Source of the DNA: Bolinopsis microptera | Lineage: Eukaryota > Ctenophora > Tentaculata > Lobata > Bolinopsidae | Reading direction: 5' to 3' | Length of the DNA: 60,000 nucleotides | Assembly: GCF_026151205.1 (NCBI RefSeq) | Contig: NC_087072.1 | Span: 1,385,375 to 1,445,374 of the forward strand | Part shown: positions 25,901 through 35,806 of the stretch, in pieces | Numbering within the stretch: the stretch's first letter is position 1 | How the letters are laid out: every line of letters begins with the position of its first letter | Made by a program: the position numbers and the translations under genes | Notes under the pieces: generated by a model | The model's database searches: none | Told to the model about the DNA's origin: nothing | The model's input: only the letters and a program-made list of their open reading frames with translations

Positions 25901-27911
25901 TGATGGTTATCGGTAATGTAGGAAGAGTAATTTGACAATCTTTGAAGAATATCCATTTCATCATCATCCATCGTGTACTTGTACTTGTATAAAGTAAAAA
26001 CACAGTACCCGCACAATGGCAGTTATAATGTAGCGATAAAATAGAGATAAGAGAGCTAGATTATCAACACGTAACAAAAACTAAAAAATAGACAAACATT
26101 TAATAGACATACATTTAATAGACATACATTTAATAGACATACATTTAATAGACATACATTTCTTTCATCAATCTAATTATCCTTTGCTAGTGGCTAGTTC
26201 GAGTTTAAGCCTTGTTTTCATACGCAAAAGCATTGATCATTGATGACTATTTGTCAGAGATATGACTGATTTGCATCTCATCAACATATTTGCGGCTAAA
26301 GGAATTTTTCATTGTGATAAAATTTATTAAAATCCGACTTCTGAATACAAAATTTCAGGGCAGTTTGGTGTGAACTGTTCCGTAAATTGCACGGCAGTTC
26401 CCAATCAATACACTTGCAACTCAACAACCGGAGAGAAAGTTTGTGAAACTCACTGGATAGGTTCAGAATGTGATACCTGTTCACAAAACTATTACGGTGC
26501 TAACTGTGACACATTCTGTCAAGCCAGCTCAGCTTGGGACTGTAGTGATACTGGGGAGAAGGAATGTTTGGGACACTTTACAGGGCAGAACTGTTCTCTT
26601 TGTGAGACAGGGTGGTATGGGAGTGGATGTGATCTTTATTGTGATCTCAACAGTACATTGTGGACCTGTGATGACCATGGAAGTCACATCTGCAACGGAA
26701 AGAGAACTGGTACGCTTTCCAATAATCGTTGATTTCAATTTCTTCTTCACTTTTTCATACAGCAATGACGTGCTAGCTTCATTGTTTAGAGAGAATTATA
26801 TTTAAAATCATGATCCAACGGTAGACTTTAGTTAACTGCACGACCTCCATTCCCCTGTCCCCAGGAACAAACTGTACGGATTGTAAGGAAGGTTGGTTTG
26901 AAGAAGATTGTTCAGTAGAGTGTACAGACACAGAGAGATACAAATGTACAGATCAGGGCGACAAAACTTGTACTTCTAACTGGAACGGTCTTAACTGTGA
27001 TAGGTAAAAACAACATCACCTTTTTCTGAAGATTCCTGAATACAAGGTCTCGTTCAGACATTTTAAATTTATCTTAGCTTTAATTCGACCATCTGACTGA
27101 ATCTTAAAATACATTTCCACCGCAGATGTAAGGAAATGTATTCTGGACCGAACTGCACGTGCAAAAGAGAGCCAGGAAGAGCGGAGTGTGACAAGGAAGG
27201 AATGTTGCACTGTGTGGGACACTGGACTGGTCAGCTCTGTGATATCTGCATTCCCGGATACTCTGGACCTCTGTGCTTGATACAGAATGAGGCCCCAGAT
27301 TCTTTGCCAAGTTCGTACCTTATTTCTGTTACTTCAACTTTGTTTTAATACATAACGCGTGCACATGGTGGATATCGATATATTCTGATATTTCCTAATT
27401 TTAACTTGGTTATTCAGTTATTTTTTCTAATATTAGTATGGTAATTATGATAATTTTCTAATCTTAGCTGGGTTATCTCTGGCAGCGCAACAAGATCGTT
27501 TATTTGGCGCGTACACTTACAGTGCGTTGTGATGGGACCATTATTGAGAATGACATGGAATTAAACTATACCGAAATAATCTACTATTCAATTCAAGTTC
27601 AACAGATAAAACCATCAGACGGTTAAAAAGTCACATTATCTTAATTTATGAAATTATGTGGATAACATAACTCACATAGAAATTGATCAGGGTTCAGCAA
27701 ATCGCTGCTCATATTCTGCATAATGACGGGGCTGGTATTTAGTCTTGGAGCCGGAGCTGTTCTATATGGAGTGTGCAGAAGATCATCTCTGAAGATCAAC
27801 CCGGCGTTAACACTGGAGCCCGAACCCGTAGTGTACAAGAATCCTCATTTTGTTGAAACACCCTCAGTCCCTCACTCACAAAAGAAACTTGTTTGGGGAC
27901 TGGTTTATTAG
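22971..27911 (+). CDS. DSL/EGF-repeat type I membrane protein, Notch-ligand-like, 560 aa
   Basis: Ten exons join in phase: 22971-23025, 23491-23659, 23854-23980, 24165-24332, 24456-24573, 24681-24833, 26359-26709, 26865-27003, 27126-27314, 27698-27911 (TAG). Residues 1-18 (MFLKVPIITALLILIILV) are a signal peptide. Residues about 20-170 resemble the C2/MNNL region of Delta/Jagged (CDFKFIMVFEGVS; VVDNDYLFDDTISDF). From about 176 to 480 follow at least five cysteine-rich modules of DSL pattern, e.g. NYYGANCDTFC ... CLGHFTGQNC. Residues 491-515 (KSLLIFCIMTGLVFSLGAGA onward) form one membrane segment, with a tail of about 45 residues. Canonical Notch ligands have one DSL then EGF repeats; here DSL-like modules are iterated, so binding to Notch is inference. 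The most tentative borders are 23659/23854 and 27314. Confidence 0.82.
23257..23391 (+). pseudogene. Orphan exon resembling adenylate kinase 7 (N-terminal reductase-like domain)
   Basis: An in-frame 135-base block, bounded by CCTAACCCAAG and GTAAGTCG splice-like sites, encodes 45 residues including NIIGTGENIIPSIHVRDLGN and KPKTRYI. This matches what is known of the epimerase-like N-terminal part of AK7, a ciliary adenylate kinase. It sits inside intron 1 of the DSL gene, whose phase-1 exons cannot accept this phase-0 exon without a stop. No neighbouring AK7 exons are visible, so it is probably a transposed or duplicated gene fragment. Confidence 0.62.
24841..26161 (-). mobile_element. ORF1-only LINE-derived retroposon (HAL1-like), with target duplication
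   Basis: A segment of about 1.24 kb is flanked by TTAATAGACATACATTT at 24841-24857 and at 26100 onward, where the target copy has expanded to four tandem units. The minus-strand 3' end is a short (CATTT)n tail preceded by TAAAAATGCTTTATT, as in many LINEs. Between lie a short 5' leader, one intact ORF1-type gene and about 240 bp of 3' sequence, with no endonuclease or reverse transcriptase. The insertion begins eight bases after a splice donor of the DSL gene. Confidence 0.75.
25099..25971 (-). CDS. LINE ORF1-type RNA-binding protein, 290 aa
   Basis: Start chosen at MDDDEMDILQRLS, 15 residues inside the longest frame, because the upstream residues are unlike ORF1 starts. Residues about 60-130 form a predicted coiled coil (EIKKDMEELKSDLIRSQSTV and following heptads). 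Residues about 165-285 resemble the RRM plus C-terminal domain of L1-like ORF1 proteins: KNVLIFGFEE, RPVKVSFENSSTVHQILVKA, FISPDRSPEERTIHQQLVLE, then YYIRSGKI. Such proteins form trimers that coat element RNA and act as nucleic-acid chaperones. The frame has no internal stop, which suggests a recent insertion. Confidence 0.75.
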   Translation of the reverse strand: MDDDEMDILQRLSNYSSYITDNHQVYNSWVTELSEAMSCDHENEFSAETFKKPVKAVLVKHLYNAYRTTSDHVETFLEIKKDMEELKSDLIRSQSTVIKLQDELLESKSKQLESVHSTVKTTVQDTVQAGIITFSQAVSKAAPVLTEESLKKVVQNVISEEDRTKNVLIFGFEETSEENLNHEVGEMFQQIEEKPHFEAVRVGKKSAEKIRPVKVSFENSSTVHQILVKAKELRLISRHKTVFISPDRSPEERTIHQQLVLEMKQIAKEDTDKHYYIRSGKICCKDKIVE

Positions 27912-27964
27912 CCAGTCAATGTTTACGAATATAATAACTTTATTACATAATCATAAATGTATAA

Positions 27965-27970
27965 AATAAA
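27965..27970 (+). terminator. Polyadenylation signal AATAAA of the DSL gene
   Basis: AATAAA stands 54 bases after the DSL gene stop codon in an AT-rich region; an overlapping AAATAAATAG follows. The position fits a short 3' untranslated region. Confidence 0.5.
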
Positions 27971-28084
27971 TAGATCAAATCTTAAACAGAATATTGAACA
28001 GAAGTTTAAGTGCGACTAAACTAACTAACTAAGATCCGTATTGAATTTATTGAGGACATGTAATGACTGATGTGATTTTAGATT

Positions 28085-28160
28085 TTAATTAAGTATTGTT
28101 CACATATTCTACATACTACCTAACACACATAGTTCACATATTCTACATACTAGGTAACAG
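28085..28160. repeat. 32-bp minisatellite (CACATAGTTCACATATTCTACATACTA), left part
   Basis: Two copies of the unit that forms the larger array at 30160-30460. The two parts are separated by the pogo-like element and 190 bp of other sequence. Confidence 0.85.
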
Positions 28161-28497
28161 TTAACACATACCTTAATTCCCAAAAATTTGGGCGACAAAA
28201 AATTTGAGCGGGCCTCTCGCCCAAATTTTTTGCAGACCAAATTAATTGCATAAATCTTTTCCGTCTGCTAAATTTTTTGCTAACCAAACTTTTGGCATTT
28301 GGCCTGTGGCCCTGAAATCTATAGAAAGATGGCTTTTTCTTCATATCCAAGTGAAATAATATTTGAAATTTTAGTTTTCTAATCTGTCATTCATGGCTTG
28401 ACCAAGTAAAAAGGCTTATATTTTAAATGAATAGAAATAACTGGAATAGCTAACAGCTACTAATAAAAAATGGCTAGAGGTACGGATAGCTAGAGAT

Positions 28498-29020
28498 TTA
28501 AACAAGATCTGCAAATGGATTATCATCAACCGTAAAGTCTGATCTACAAGCATCAGTTATACCCGACTTCTCAAAGCCTTTCCCTATGTCATCTGGCCTC
28601 CCTTTTAAATATACAAAAAGGTTCGTTGATCCAACGAGCGTGTACTTCACGGATCACTGTCAAGCGGGTATCAATTTTCACATTGTCTGACGAAACTCCT
28701 CCATTGAGCTGACACACTATGTTTTTCGCGTACCAATCTTCGTACTTATTGCGCATGAATTTCTTAGCCAGTCCATTGATAGATATGTCCAGGGGCTGTA
28801 GATGATGGGTCATATTAGCTGGAACTTTCTGTAGGATGCAGTTGTTGGCTGTCATCAGATCTTTTAGTGTCTGTGTGTGTTGGGCCCGAAACACATCTGA
28901 TATCAGTAGCGCTTTCTGCTCAGGGTTGTTGATGGAGGCTCGAACTGATTCTATGTGGGGAAGGAGGATTTTCTCAAAGAACTGGACACTGGTCAAACCT
29001 TTCGACCATCTGGTGAGGCG
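28498..29020 (-). pseudogene. Broken pogo/Tigger-like DDE transposase fragment
   Basis: The frame at 28996-28589 contains the DDE_1 features ALLISDVFRAQHTQTLKDLM (second catalytic acid) and VPANMTHHLQPLDISINGLA with a third acid in QPLD. A frameshift near 28605-28620 moves the C-terminus into another frame (GRPDDIGKGFEKSGITDACR to a stop at 28498). Upstream the frame is closed by a stop near 29022, so the DNA-binding N-terminus and first catalytic acid are missing. The element cannot move by itself. Confidence 0.8.
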
Positions 29021-29216
29021 TCATAATGATAATTGTATGTGAAAGGGGTATGATAAGATATGCTGAGTCGTAAATTTTTCTTATGAGTGGGAATAGAAAT
29101 GGTAAAAATTAAAGAATGATTAAAACAACTTCACAATCACTTGCAAGAAACAATTTATCAAAACAATCGTACTTTCAGCATAAATAAGTCCTCAACTCAG
29201 TAAAACTGAAACTGGT

Positions 29217-29528
29217 CTAGAAAACTAGGGCCACAGCAGGGAAGAGGGCGAGGAGGGCAAGCTGCATCGAAACTGCTCCGTCTTTTGCTGCATCGTCACC
29301 TTCGGCTGCATCGTCACCTCCGGCTGCATCGTCTCCTCCGGCTGCATCGTCACCTTCAGCTGCACCGTCACCTTCAGCTGCACCGTCTCCTTCAGCTGCA
29401 CCGTCACCTTCAGCTGCACCGTCACCTTCAGCTGCACCGTCACCTTCAGCTGCACCGTCACCTCCTGCTTCGTTGCAGTTGACAAAAGTCAGCATCCCGA
29501 AGAGTGCGAGTAGAATAAACAGTTTCAT
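29217..29528 (-). CDS. Small secreted, probably GPI-anchored acidic repeat protein (103 aa) inside the pogo-like element
   Basis: Residues 1-18 (MKLFILLALFGMLTFVNC) are a clear signal peptide. Residues about 22-82 are six-residue repeats GDGAAE changing to GDDAAG/GDDAAE, encoded by an 18-bp tandem repeat. The last 18 residues (MQLALLALFPAVALVF) are hydrophobic and follow a small-residue region, as in GPI-attachment signals. Ends and repeats agree in one frame, while the other open frames lack such logic. The upstream region TTTGTTATATAGTAGTG may hold a TATA element. Its place between transposon termini suggests capture of a host gene; expression is unknown. Confidence 0.6.
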   Translation of the reverse strand: MKLFILLALFGMLTFVNCNEAGGDGAAEGDGAAEGDGAAEGDGAAEGDGAAEGDGAAEGDDAAGGDDAAGGDDAAEGDDAAKDGAVSMQLALLALFPAVALVF

Positions 29529-29547
29529 GTCGAGGTAGAGAACTTAG

Positions 29548-30062
29548 CTCAAATTATTTGTTATATAGTAGTGTTGAAAGTATTAAAACTGAAAAACTGA
29601 GTGTAAGTAGACTAAACTATCTGATTGAGAGACTAAATATCACTATTGTATATTTATCATTTTGTACTGTGCCATCATCACTGTATTTTTTTAGTAGTTA
29701 CTGGGCGGATCGTAAATTTCATAATGTGAAACAACTCAGACTACCACCTACAGGCTTAAAATTGAAAGCAAAATGACTGGAATAATAAGGAATAATAATT
29801 AACTAAGGCAAATATCTAACTGAAATTTAAGCGGAAAATCGTTCATTTTTCGAAGAATTTGTGCCCAAATTTTCGGTCGCCCAAATGAGTTCAAATTTTC
29901 TGCCCAAATTTTTCGGGCTCAAATAAATTGTGCTCAATATAATGGCACACAAATTTTTGGGAACTAAGGTATATCAAATAACGGAGTAGTTCGCTGTTTA
30001 TTAGTCTCATGATTGAAAGTATTTAACACTTTCAACACTACTATATAACAAATAATTTGAGC
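29548..30062. repeat. 36-bp inverted repeat pair spanning the right transposon end
   Basis: GCTCAAATTATTTGTTATAT and the following 16 bases (29548-29583) recur inverted at 30027-30062. The left copy is the leader of the secreted-protein gene inside the element; the right copy lies outside the right terminus (29969). Confidence 0.8.
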
Positions 30063-30159
30063 CTGAAGATGGCGTTGACGCCGAACATTTGCCCTTACTC
30101 CTAACTTCCTTGTTTCATTTGTCCTTGTCTCTGCAAACCGGATAATATCCAACTATCAG

Positions 30160-30460
30160 TGACACATATAGTTCACATATTCTACATACAAGGTAACACA
30201 CATAGTTCACATATTCTACATATTAGGTAACACACATAGTTCACATATTCTACATACTAGCTAACACAAATAGTTCACATATTGTACATACTAGTAGGTA
30301 ACACACATAGTTCACATATTCTACATACTAGGTAACACACATAGTTCACATATTCTACATACTAGGTAACACACATAGTTCACATATTCTACATACAAGG
30401 TAACACACATGGTTCACATATTCTACATACTAGGTAACACACATAGTTCACAAATGAGAC
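30160..30460. repeat. 32-bp minisatellite
   Basis: About nine copies of ACACATAGTTCACATATTCT plus ACATACTAGGTA, with small indels. It continues the motif seen left of the transposon at 28085-28160. Confidence 0.9.
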
Positions 30461-30462
30461 TA

Positions 30463-31344
30463 TTTTCGGGATCTGAGCAATTCTGTTAGATCAGGAATAA
30501 TTCAGCAATTTGACATGTAACAGCTCAGGTTATTGCATTGTTTCATAGGTCCAGAAAAATGCAGTTTCATGGTTTGTTGTAAAGAATTCATGAATAACAA
30601 TGGAATAGAATATGTTGTGACCACATCTCATTGTCAAAAGATTTTTATTTCCCGCAGTCTGACGAACGAATTGCTGAAAAACTTGATTTAATATTTATTA
30701 GATGGCATTTAAAATGATCCTATTGTCTATAATCCCTTTCAATAATAACTCATTATCAAATATAAAATGGCTCTTGTTGTCACGTACAAAATTTAGTACA
30801 GTTTCTTGTTAATGCAGCAGTTTCAATATTAGTCATAAAACTAAAAACAGCCAACTTCCCACAGTTCAATTTACGTCCAGTTTCTACTACCGAACCAATG
30901 TGTTTATAATGTGTTTATAACGATTTTAAACGATTTTAAATAATCCCCCTCCATGTATATAACGTGTTTTGCCTTCTGACCCATCAATAACTTGTTTCTG
31001 TAAATCTCTACCTGTACCAACCAAACTTGCAGTCTTGTCCAAAGTCGTCCCAAAGGACCGATTGTTAAATGAGACAATGTTATTGCTATTATCTCTATTG
31101 AGTATTGTTATATATTTAACCAAATGTGATTTTGTCGAGCTGAACATTAAACAACATTTGCTTCAATCTCAAAAATGACGAGCTGGAGGCGGGAGGACAG
31201 TCTTACAGGATCTAATTCGATGTATCAGAGCTACGCAGCTATAAGTGAGTTATAATGTCAAATGTATGGATAAGACTGGATCTGGAGAGGTAATTTTATG
31301 GCCTACGAAATAATTTCCACCAGTATTTTGTCGAGCTGAACATT
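30463..31344. other. Non-coding stretch with rearranged dispersed repeat
   Basis: No gene is seen in 30463-31130. At 31131-31235 and 31263-31345 lie the two halves of the repeat present at 21839-22015, here in swapped order; both contain or abut TTTTGTCGAGCTGAACATTA. Confidence 0.5.
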
Positions 31345-32319
31345 AAACATTTACTTTTTGTATTGTTTATCAATGATATTCCTCTTGGCCTTTCGGATAA
31401 TACTGATATTGTTTTGTATGCCGATGATACAAAAATCTGGCGTAAAATACATTCATCTTCTGATAATACCAATTTACAAATGGATATAGACTATCTCTCT
31501 GACTGGGCACTTAGAAACAAAATGCGATTCCATCCAGCAAAATGTAAAGTGCTTATTGTTTCAGGAAAGCCATCTTTATCTCCTCCATTCGCATATAATC
31601 TTGATGGCTCTCCTCTTGTGTATGTAGAGTTAGAAAAAGATCTTGGAGTCGATGTTACTCCTAAGCTAAGTTGGAATAGTCAGTGCGACAGAATTTATAC
31701 TAAGGCCTGCCAACAACTTGGTATGGTCAGAAGAGATGGCCATATTGTCATTGATCTGAAACGTCGCCGGGCGCTTTACCTCTCCCTCGTTCGTAGCCAA
31801 TTCGAAAATTGTTCCATAATCTGGCGCCCTTGTAATAAATCACTTAGTGATAAATTAGAAAGTCTCCAAAAGAGAGCTATTAAATGGATTCTGTCTGAAG
31901 AGGGCCGCAGTTATCCACCTGAGCAATATGTCAAAAAGTGCAAGCTTGTCGACATTCTCCCTTTGTCTCAAAAGTTTGACTTGAATGATCTTATTTTTTT
32001 CCACAAAGTTCTGAACAATTTAATTCCTGTATCGCTGCCTCACTATCTCTCTTTATATCAGGGCACTTCTCGACTAAGACGTTGCCACCTCGACAGTCTG
32101 TCTATTGTGTCATAAATTTTACCTAAGTTAAGTCAGAATTCACACACCTTAATATGTACCTCAAATAGCCCACTGGCAAAATCATTTTTCTACAGAACTC
32201 ATATACTGTGGAATGGACTCCCTTTACAGGTAAGACAGATTGTGTCTACTAGTCTTTTCAAAGCTGAGGTCACTAAGCATCTATGGAAATGTTTATTGGA
32301 TAGTGAAACAACAGCCTAG
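31345..32319 (+). pseudogene. 5'-truncated LINE reverse transcriptase (C-terminal part) with one nonsense codon
   Basis: The frame opens at a truncation point within the palm (LLFVLFINDIPLGL), followed by VLYADDTKIW with the catalytic YADD at about 31420. Thumb and C-terminal segments follow (LDGSPLVYVELEKDLGVDV; SLVRSQFENCSIIWRP; ESLQKRAIKWIL). A TAA at 32113 interrupts it, but the same frame continues through FFYRTHILWNGLPLQVRQIV and KAEVTKHLW to TAG at 32319, as in full-length elements of the Jockey/CR1-type LINE group. Truncation at the 5' end is the usual outcome of target-primed insertion. Confidence 0.85.
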
Positions 32320-34427
32320 CCTAGTCTCTTTGCTCCCCATATTATTAATATTTTTGTTTTATTAATTTTTTATCCTCCTTCCTATACTTTCAACATCATA
32401 TCACACTTCACCCGCACACCTTCTCACACATTAATGACCATATCAGACCTGTATCTAATGTATCTGGAATTTGACGTATTGAAATACCAATTTTGACTAT
32501 ATATCCACAGTTATTCACCATGGATTTGTTTGTTATTAAATAGTTTTTCATAAATTTTTTCCATCGCCTTAAAAAGGCAATAGATGGTTAGAAGTGGTAG
32601 GAATTGAGGACGGGTATAGTGGGTAGGTATGTTTTTCGTGTCACGTGAGTCATGAATTGTGTCACAAAGGAAAACATGCATTACCCTCCGCATAACCATT
32701 TAAATGCATCTTCTCTGCGCGCGGAGCAGTAATGGTGTCATCTCCACGGTTACCCTCCGCACACGTTTGCACGATTCGACGATTGTATTACACTTTCAAA
32801 TGCGCGGCGCCAAGCTGACTGAAGTTTTCATAACAGTTACGGTCATGGGTCAGCGTACGTATGTAATTACAATAATTTATTCTGTTGTTTTAAATGGATT
32901 TTAATATAAATAATGTTGATCATTGATGCGCTACAAGTACAACTACAAGTATAACATACTAATTTCACGTTTTGTTGTGAGTTATTGGTGCAACAACCGA
33001 CTTGGCTCCCGATAATGCTATTAGAAATTAGAAATTAGAAATTAGAAAGATCATTGCAAAATTACATGTGTCAGAACTCAGATCCCAATCAGTTAAATGA
33101 AAATTATTAATAATCCGTTATATTGTTGAACGAGCGTGCTTAATCACTTTACAGTCGATCTTCGAGATTGTTCTAAAATTGGAATTAATATATCAAATAA
33201 TAGGTTAGGGTTTCGAATAGTCGTTCAGGGCCAGCTGGAGAACGAGTTGAAAAAGTTACGTGACAGTCGAGTGCAGAGTAATTAATCATCATGATCATCC
33301 TTTGTTGAACAAATTATGATGCTGATATCTTACTGGGCCGCGCTCAGCCTGTCATTCCGCCAAATCTATATTCGGCTATATGTTAATGAACATAATAGCC
33401 TGGGGTCCTCAGGTAACTGATATCATGTTGAACATTATTGTCGAGCGATTAATTTGTTATACGAAATGGACCGTAAATATTATTATGAGTTACATTATGA
33501 TTACCTAATACGGATTTCAACCATTCCTTCACATGGCTTTTGTAAATTGTAATTTTAAATTTTAAAAGGCAATGCCTACGAGTACGGTCGATGGAAATCT
33601 AGCGTCCGCTAAACGGCGCAATTCTTGTTGGATTTAGATTAATTCGATGTAATGGGTCCAAGTTACTGCGGACATAGTTCACTATGTGTTTACCGTGTTT
33701 GGGTGCCCATCATATTTTACAGATGGGGGCGATATTTTGAACGATTCTATTTTTTATTCATCTATTGCTGTACTCTGTAAAATTTGAAAAGTATTTAATA
33801 AAAAAAACATTTTTTGAACATCCTTGATATGAGCAATTATAAAACTGGAATGATCAACATAAATCAACATGTTGATGTATCGCTATCACTCCAGTTCTGT
33901 GTATGCGGATACTAAAGTCGTAATAAGTTTGATATTTTTAGCACAATTTGATCGTACAATGTTAAAATTACCTAGTTGACGAAGTAGTGCGATATATTTT
34001 AATTCGAGGCACACAATGTTGTAACACAACATAATTTATATAATTTATAAGCAGCTTCTTGTGAAATTTCTCAATTTGTGCACTGTTAGTTTGTCCCCCG
34101 CAAGCGCCCTGCTCACTGCTGCTGTGTTTCAATTTTTATGGAACTTTAGAACGCTAATTATATCATAATCTGTCCGGCTTTTATATCGGCTTTATATAGC
34201 TTAAAGTGTGTGGAATATTCTTGCGGACACATTAGTAAAAAGTTGTATCTGGATACTATGGGGCATAGCATTTTCCCTTGGCAAAATTGAAAGAACGCTT
34301 CCATCCAATCAATGTAATCACAGAATGCTGTATTTTATAATTTATATATACCTGGTGTTCCTTGAAGTAACTGTGGAGTGACTTTCTAGGCAGTATGTCT
34401 ACTCAGACACAGCTCACATAGCTTACA
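32320..34427. other. Intergenic, no gene seen
   Basis: No supported coding sequence. Contains a short GAAATTA run near 33025 and the inverted copy (33330-33425) of the repeat at 21528-21625. Confidence 0.45.
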
Positions 34428-34685
34428 GGTACCACAGCACAGGGGGACTATAGTGCACTATAGTCCCCCTGTGCTGTGGTACCACAGCACAGGGGGAATA
34501 TAGTGCACTATATTCCCCCTGTAACAGGTACCACAGCACAGGGGGAATATAGTGCACTATATTCCCCATGTGCTGTGGTACCACAGCACAGGGGGACTAT
34601 AGTGCACTATAGTCCCCCTGTGCTGTGGTACCACAGCACAGGGGGAATATAGTGCACTATATTCCCCCTGTAACAGGTACCACAG
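34428..34685. repeat. Tandem array of five perfect or near-perfect palindromes, 49-50 bp each
   Basis: Units start at 34428, 34478, 34527, 34577 and 34627, each with GGTACC at its border, and a partial sixth at 34676. Each has two-fold symmetry about AGTGCACT, and the borders are symmetric about GGTACC, so the array is a 25-bp segment in alternating orientation. Units 1 and 4 have GGGGGACTATAG/CTATAGTCCCCC; units 2, 3 and 5 have GGGGGAATATAG/CTATATTCCCCC, so variants changed on both arms together. Units 2 and 5 end in TAACA instead of GTGCTGT. Confidence 0.95.
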
Positions 34686-35806
34686 CTCCTCCGTCAACTA
34701 ACCTACTATAATGCTTGCTTACCAGCATACGTGTTGAGTGTTGAAATATGAACAATCAACTTCGCTCAATCGACCTTCAACAACCACGAATTCCCATATT
34801 TTTAGTCATTTTACCTTTTATAAATGTAATATTCATGCCGCCGTTTGAACCTTCCCCCATTCTGCTACTCAATTTATTCCGAGCTCCCGTCACTCTTGCT
34901 GCTATAAGTTTATTTCAGTCCCTTGAAAGTAGTTACACGAGCTACCCTTTTCTATGGGTTCTGTTTGTTAGCAGTTCACAAGCTGGGAGCTACGGAAGTA
35001 TGGTGATAGGTGGTATGTGAAGGAAGCTGGTATAGTGCAGAAATAATGTAAATCGCAAATGTATTTAACATAGCTGCTAACATATTTCCGATTGTTGACA
35101 TCGTAGCAGTTCTATCGAATTTTGTAAATTAAGCCTCAGCTACTTTCAAGTAAAGCAGTGTTCAGTCTCGCATATTGACGGGCCCAGGAAACATAGGAAA
35201 GCAATTAAAAGCAATTAATATATATTAATGGAGGCGATGCAAGTGTGTGCATTTTCATTAGCTGTGTAACGCTTCTAGCCTTGTTTAGGTGATATTTAAT
35301 ATTAATGATAATCCTAGGTTGTTCAAAAGACTGAATGGAGATCGCATTGCAACCATTTTAAAGCTATGCGATAGTTTTAGATTAATCTGAAGTTCGGATA
35401 GAATCCCCACTACCGAAAACATTAACGACCGATAGTTTAAGTTCATCATTTTCACAAAAATCAGATTTCATCATTTGCCCTCTACAAAGTACAAAATAAA
35501 TCAAAGTTCATATTGAGCTTCAGAAGCAATTTTATAAACCAATAAATCGTCTATAAACAATTTGGACCACATAGCACAAGAAGCACCACGTGACATACAC
35601 AACCACCGATACTCGTTTGCCATACACAGGAAGTCACTAGGATCGTCTGATGGATTTATACAATTAGCGACACTGTCCGAAATAGCGGGCCATTACAGAC
35701 CCTGGTAAAAAAGACCCCGACCACAGGGCCTACCATGTTCGACCACAGGAGGAGGAGAAAGAGAGATAAAGACTGCGATAATGCGGAGCCAGGTTCCTAT
35801 AATTCT
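34686..35806. other. Intergenic, no convincing gene
   Basis: A 90-codon frame (34748-35020) has hydrophobic stretches but no recognisable domain or splice context. The right part is probably the 3' untranslated region of CH-domain gene A. Confidence 0.4.

Larger units (their letters stand above)
28171..29969 (-). mobile_element. Pogo/Tc1-mariner-superfamily DNA transposon, 1.8 kb, with TIRs and TA duplication
   Basis: Left end CCTTAATTCCCAAAAATTTG and right end (reverse complement) CCTTAGTTCCCAAAAATTTG match at 19 of 20 positions. Both are directly flanked by TA (28169-28170, 29970-29971), the duplication typical of this superfamily. Inside are a decayed DDE transposase (28498-29020, minus strand) and an intact small secreted-protein gene (29217-29528, minus strand). 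Sub-terminal AAATTTGGGCG/CGCCCAAATTT repeats occur at both ends. A related degenerate MITE lies at 46249-46467. Confidence 0.85.

Noticed and set aside
29225-29485. Alternative frames through the GDGAAE repeat on both strands
   Set aside because: Only the 29528-29217 frame combines a signal peptide, repeat and hydrophobic tail.
34748-35020. 90-codon hydrophobic frame
   Set aside because: No recognisable domain, splice context or repeat of the frame elsewhere; it could be chance in AT-rich DNA.
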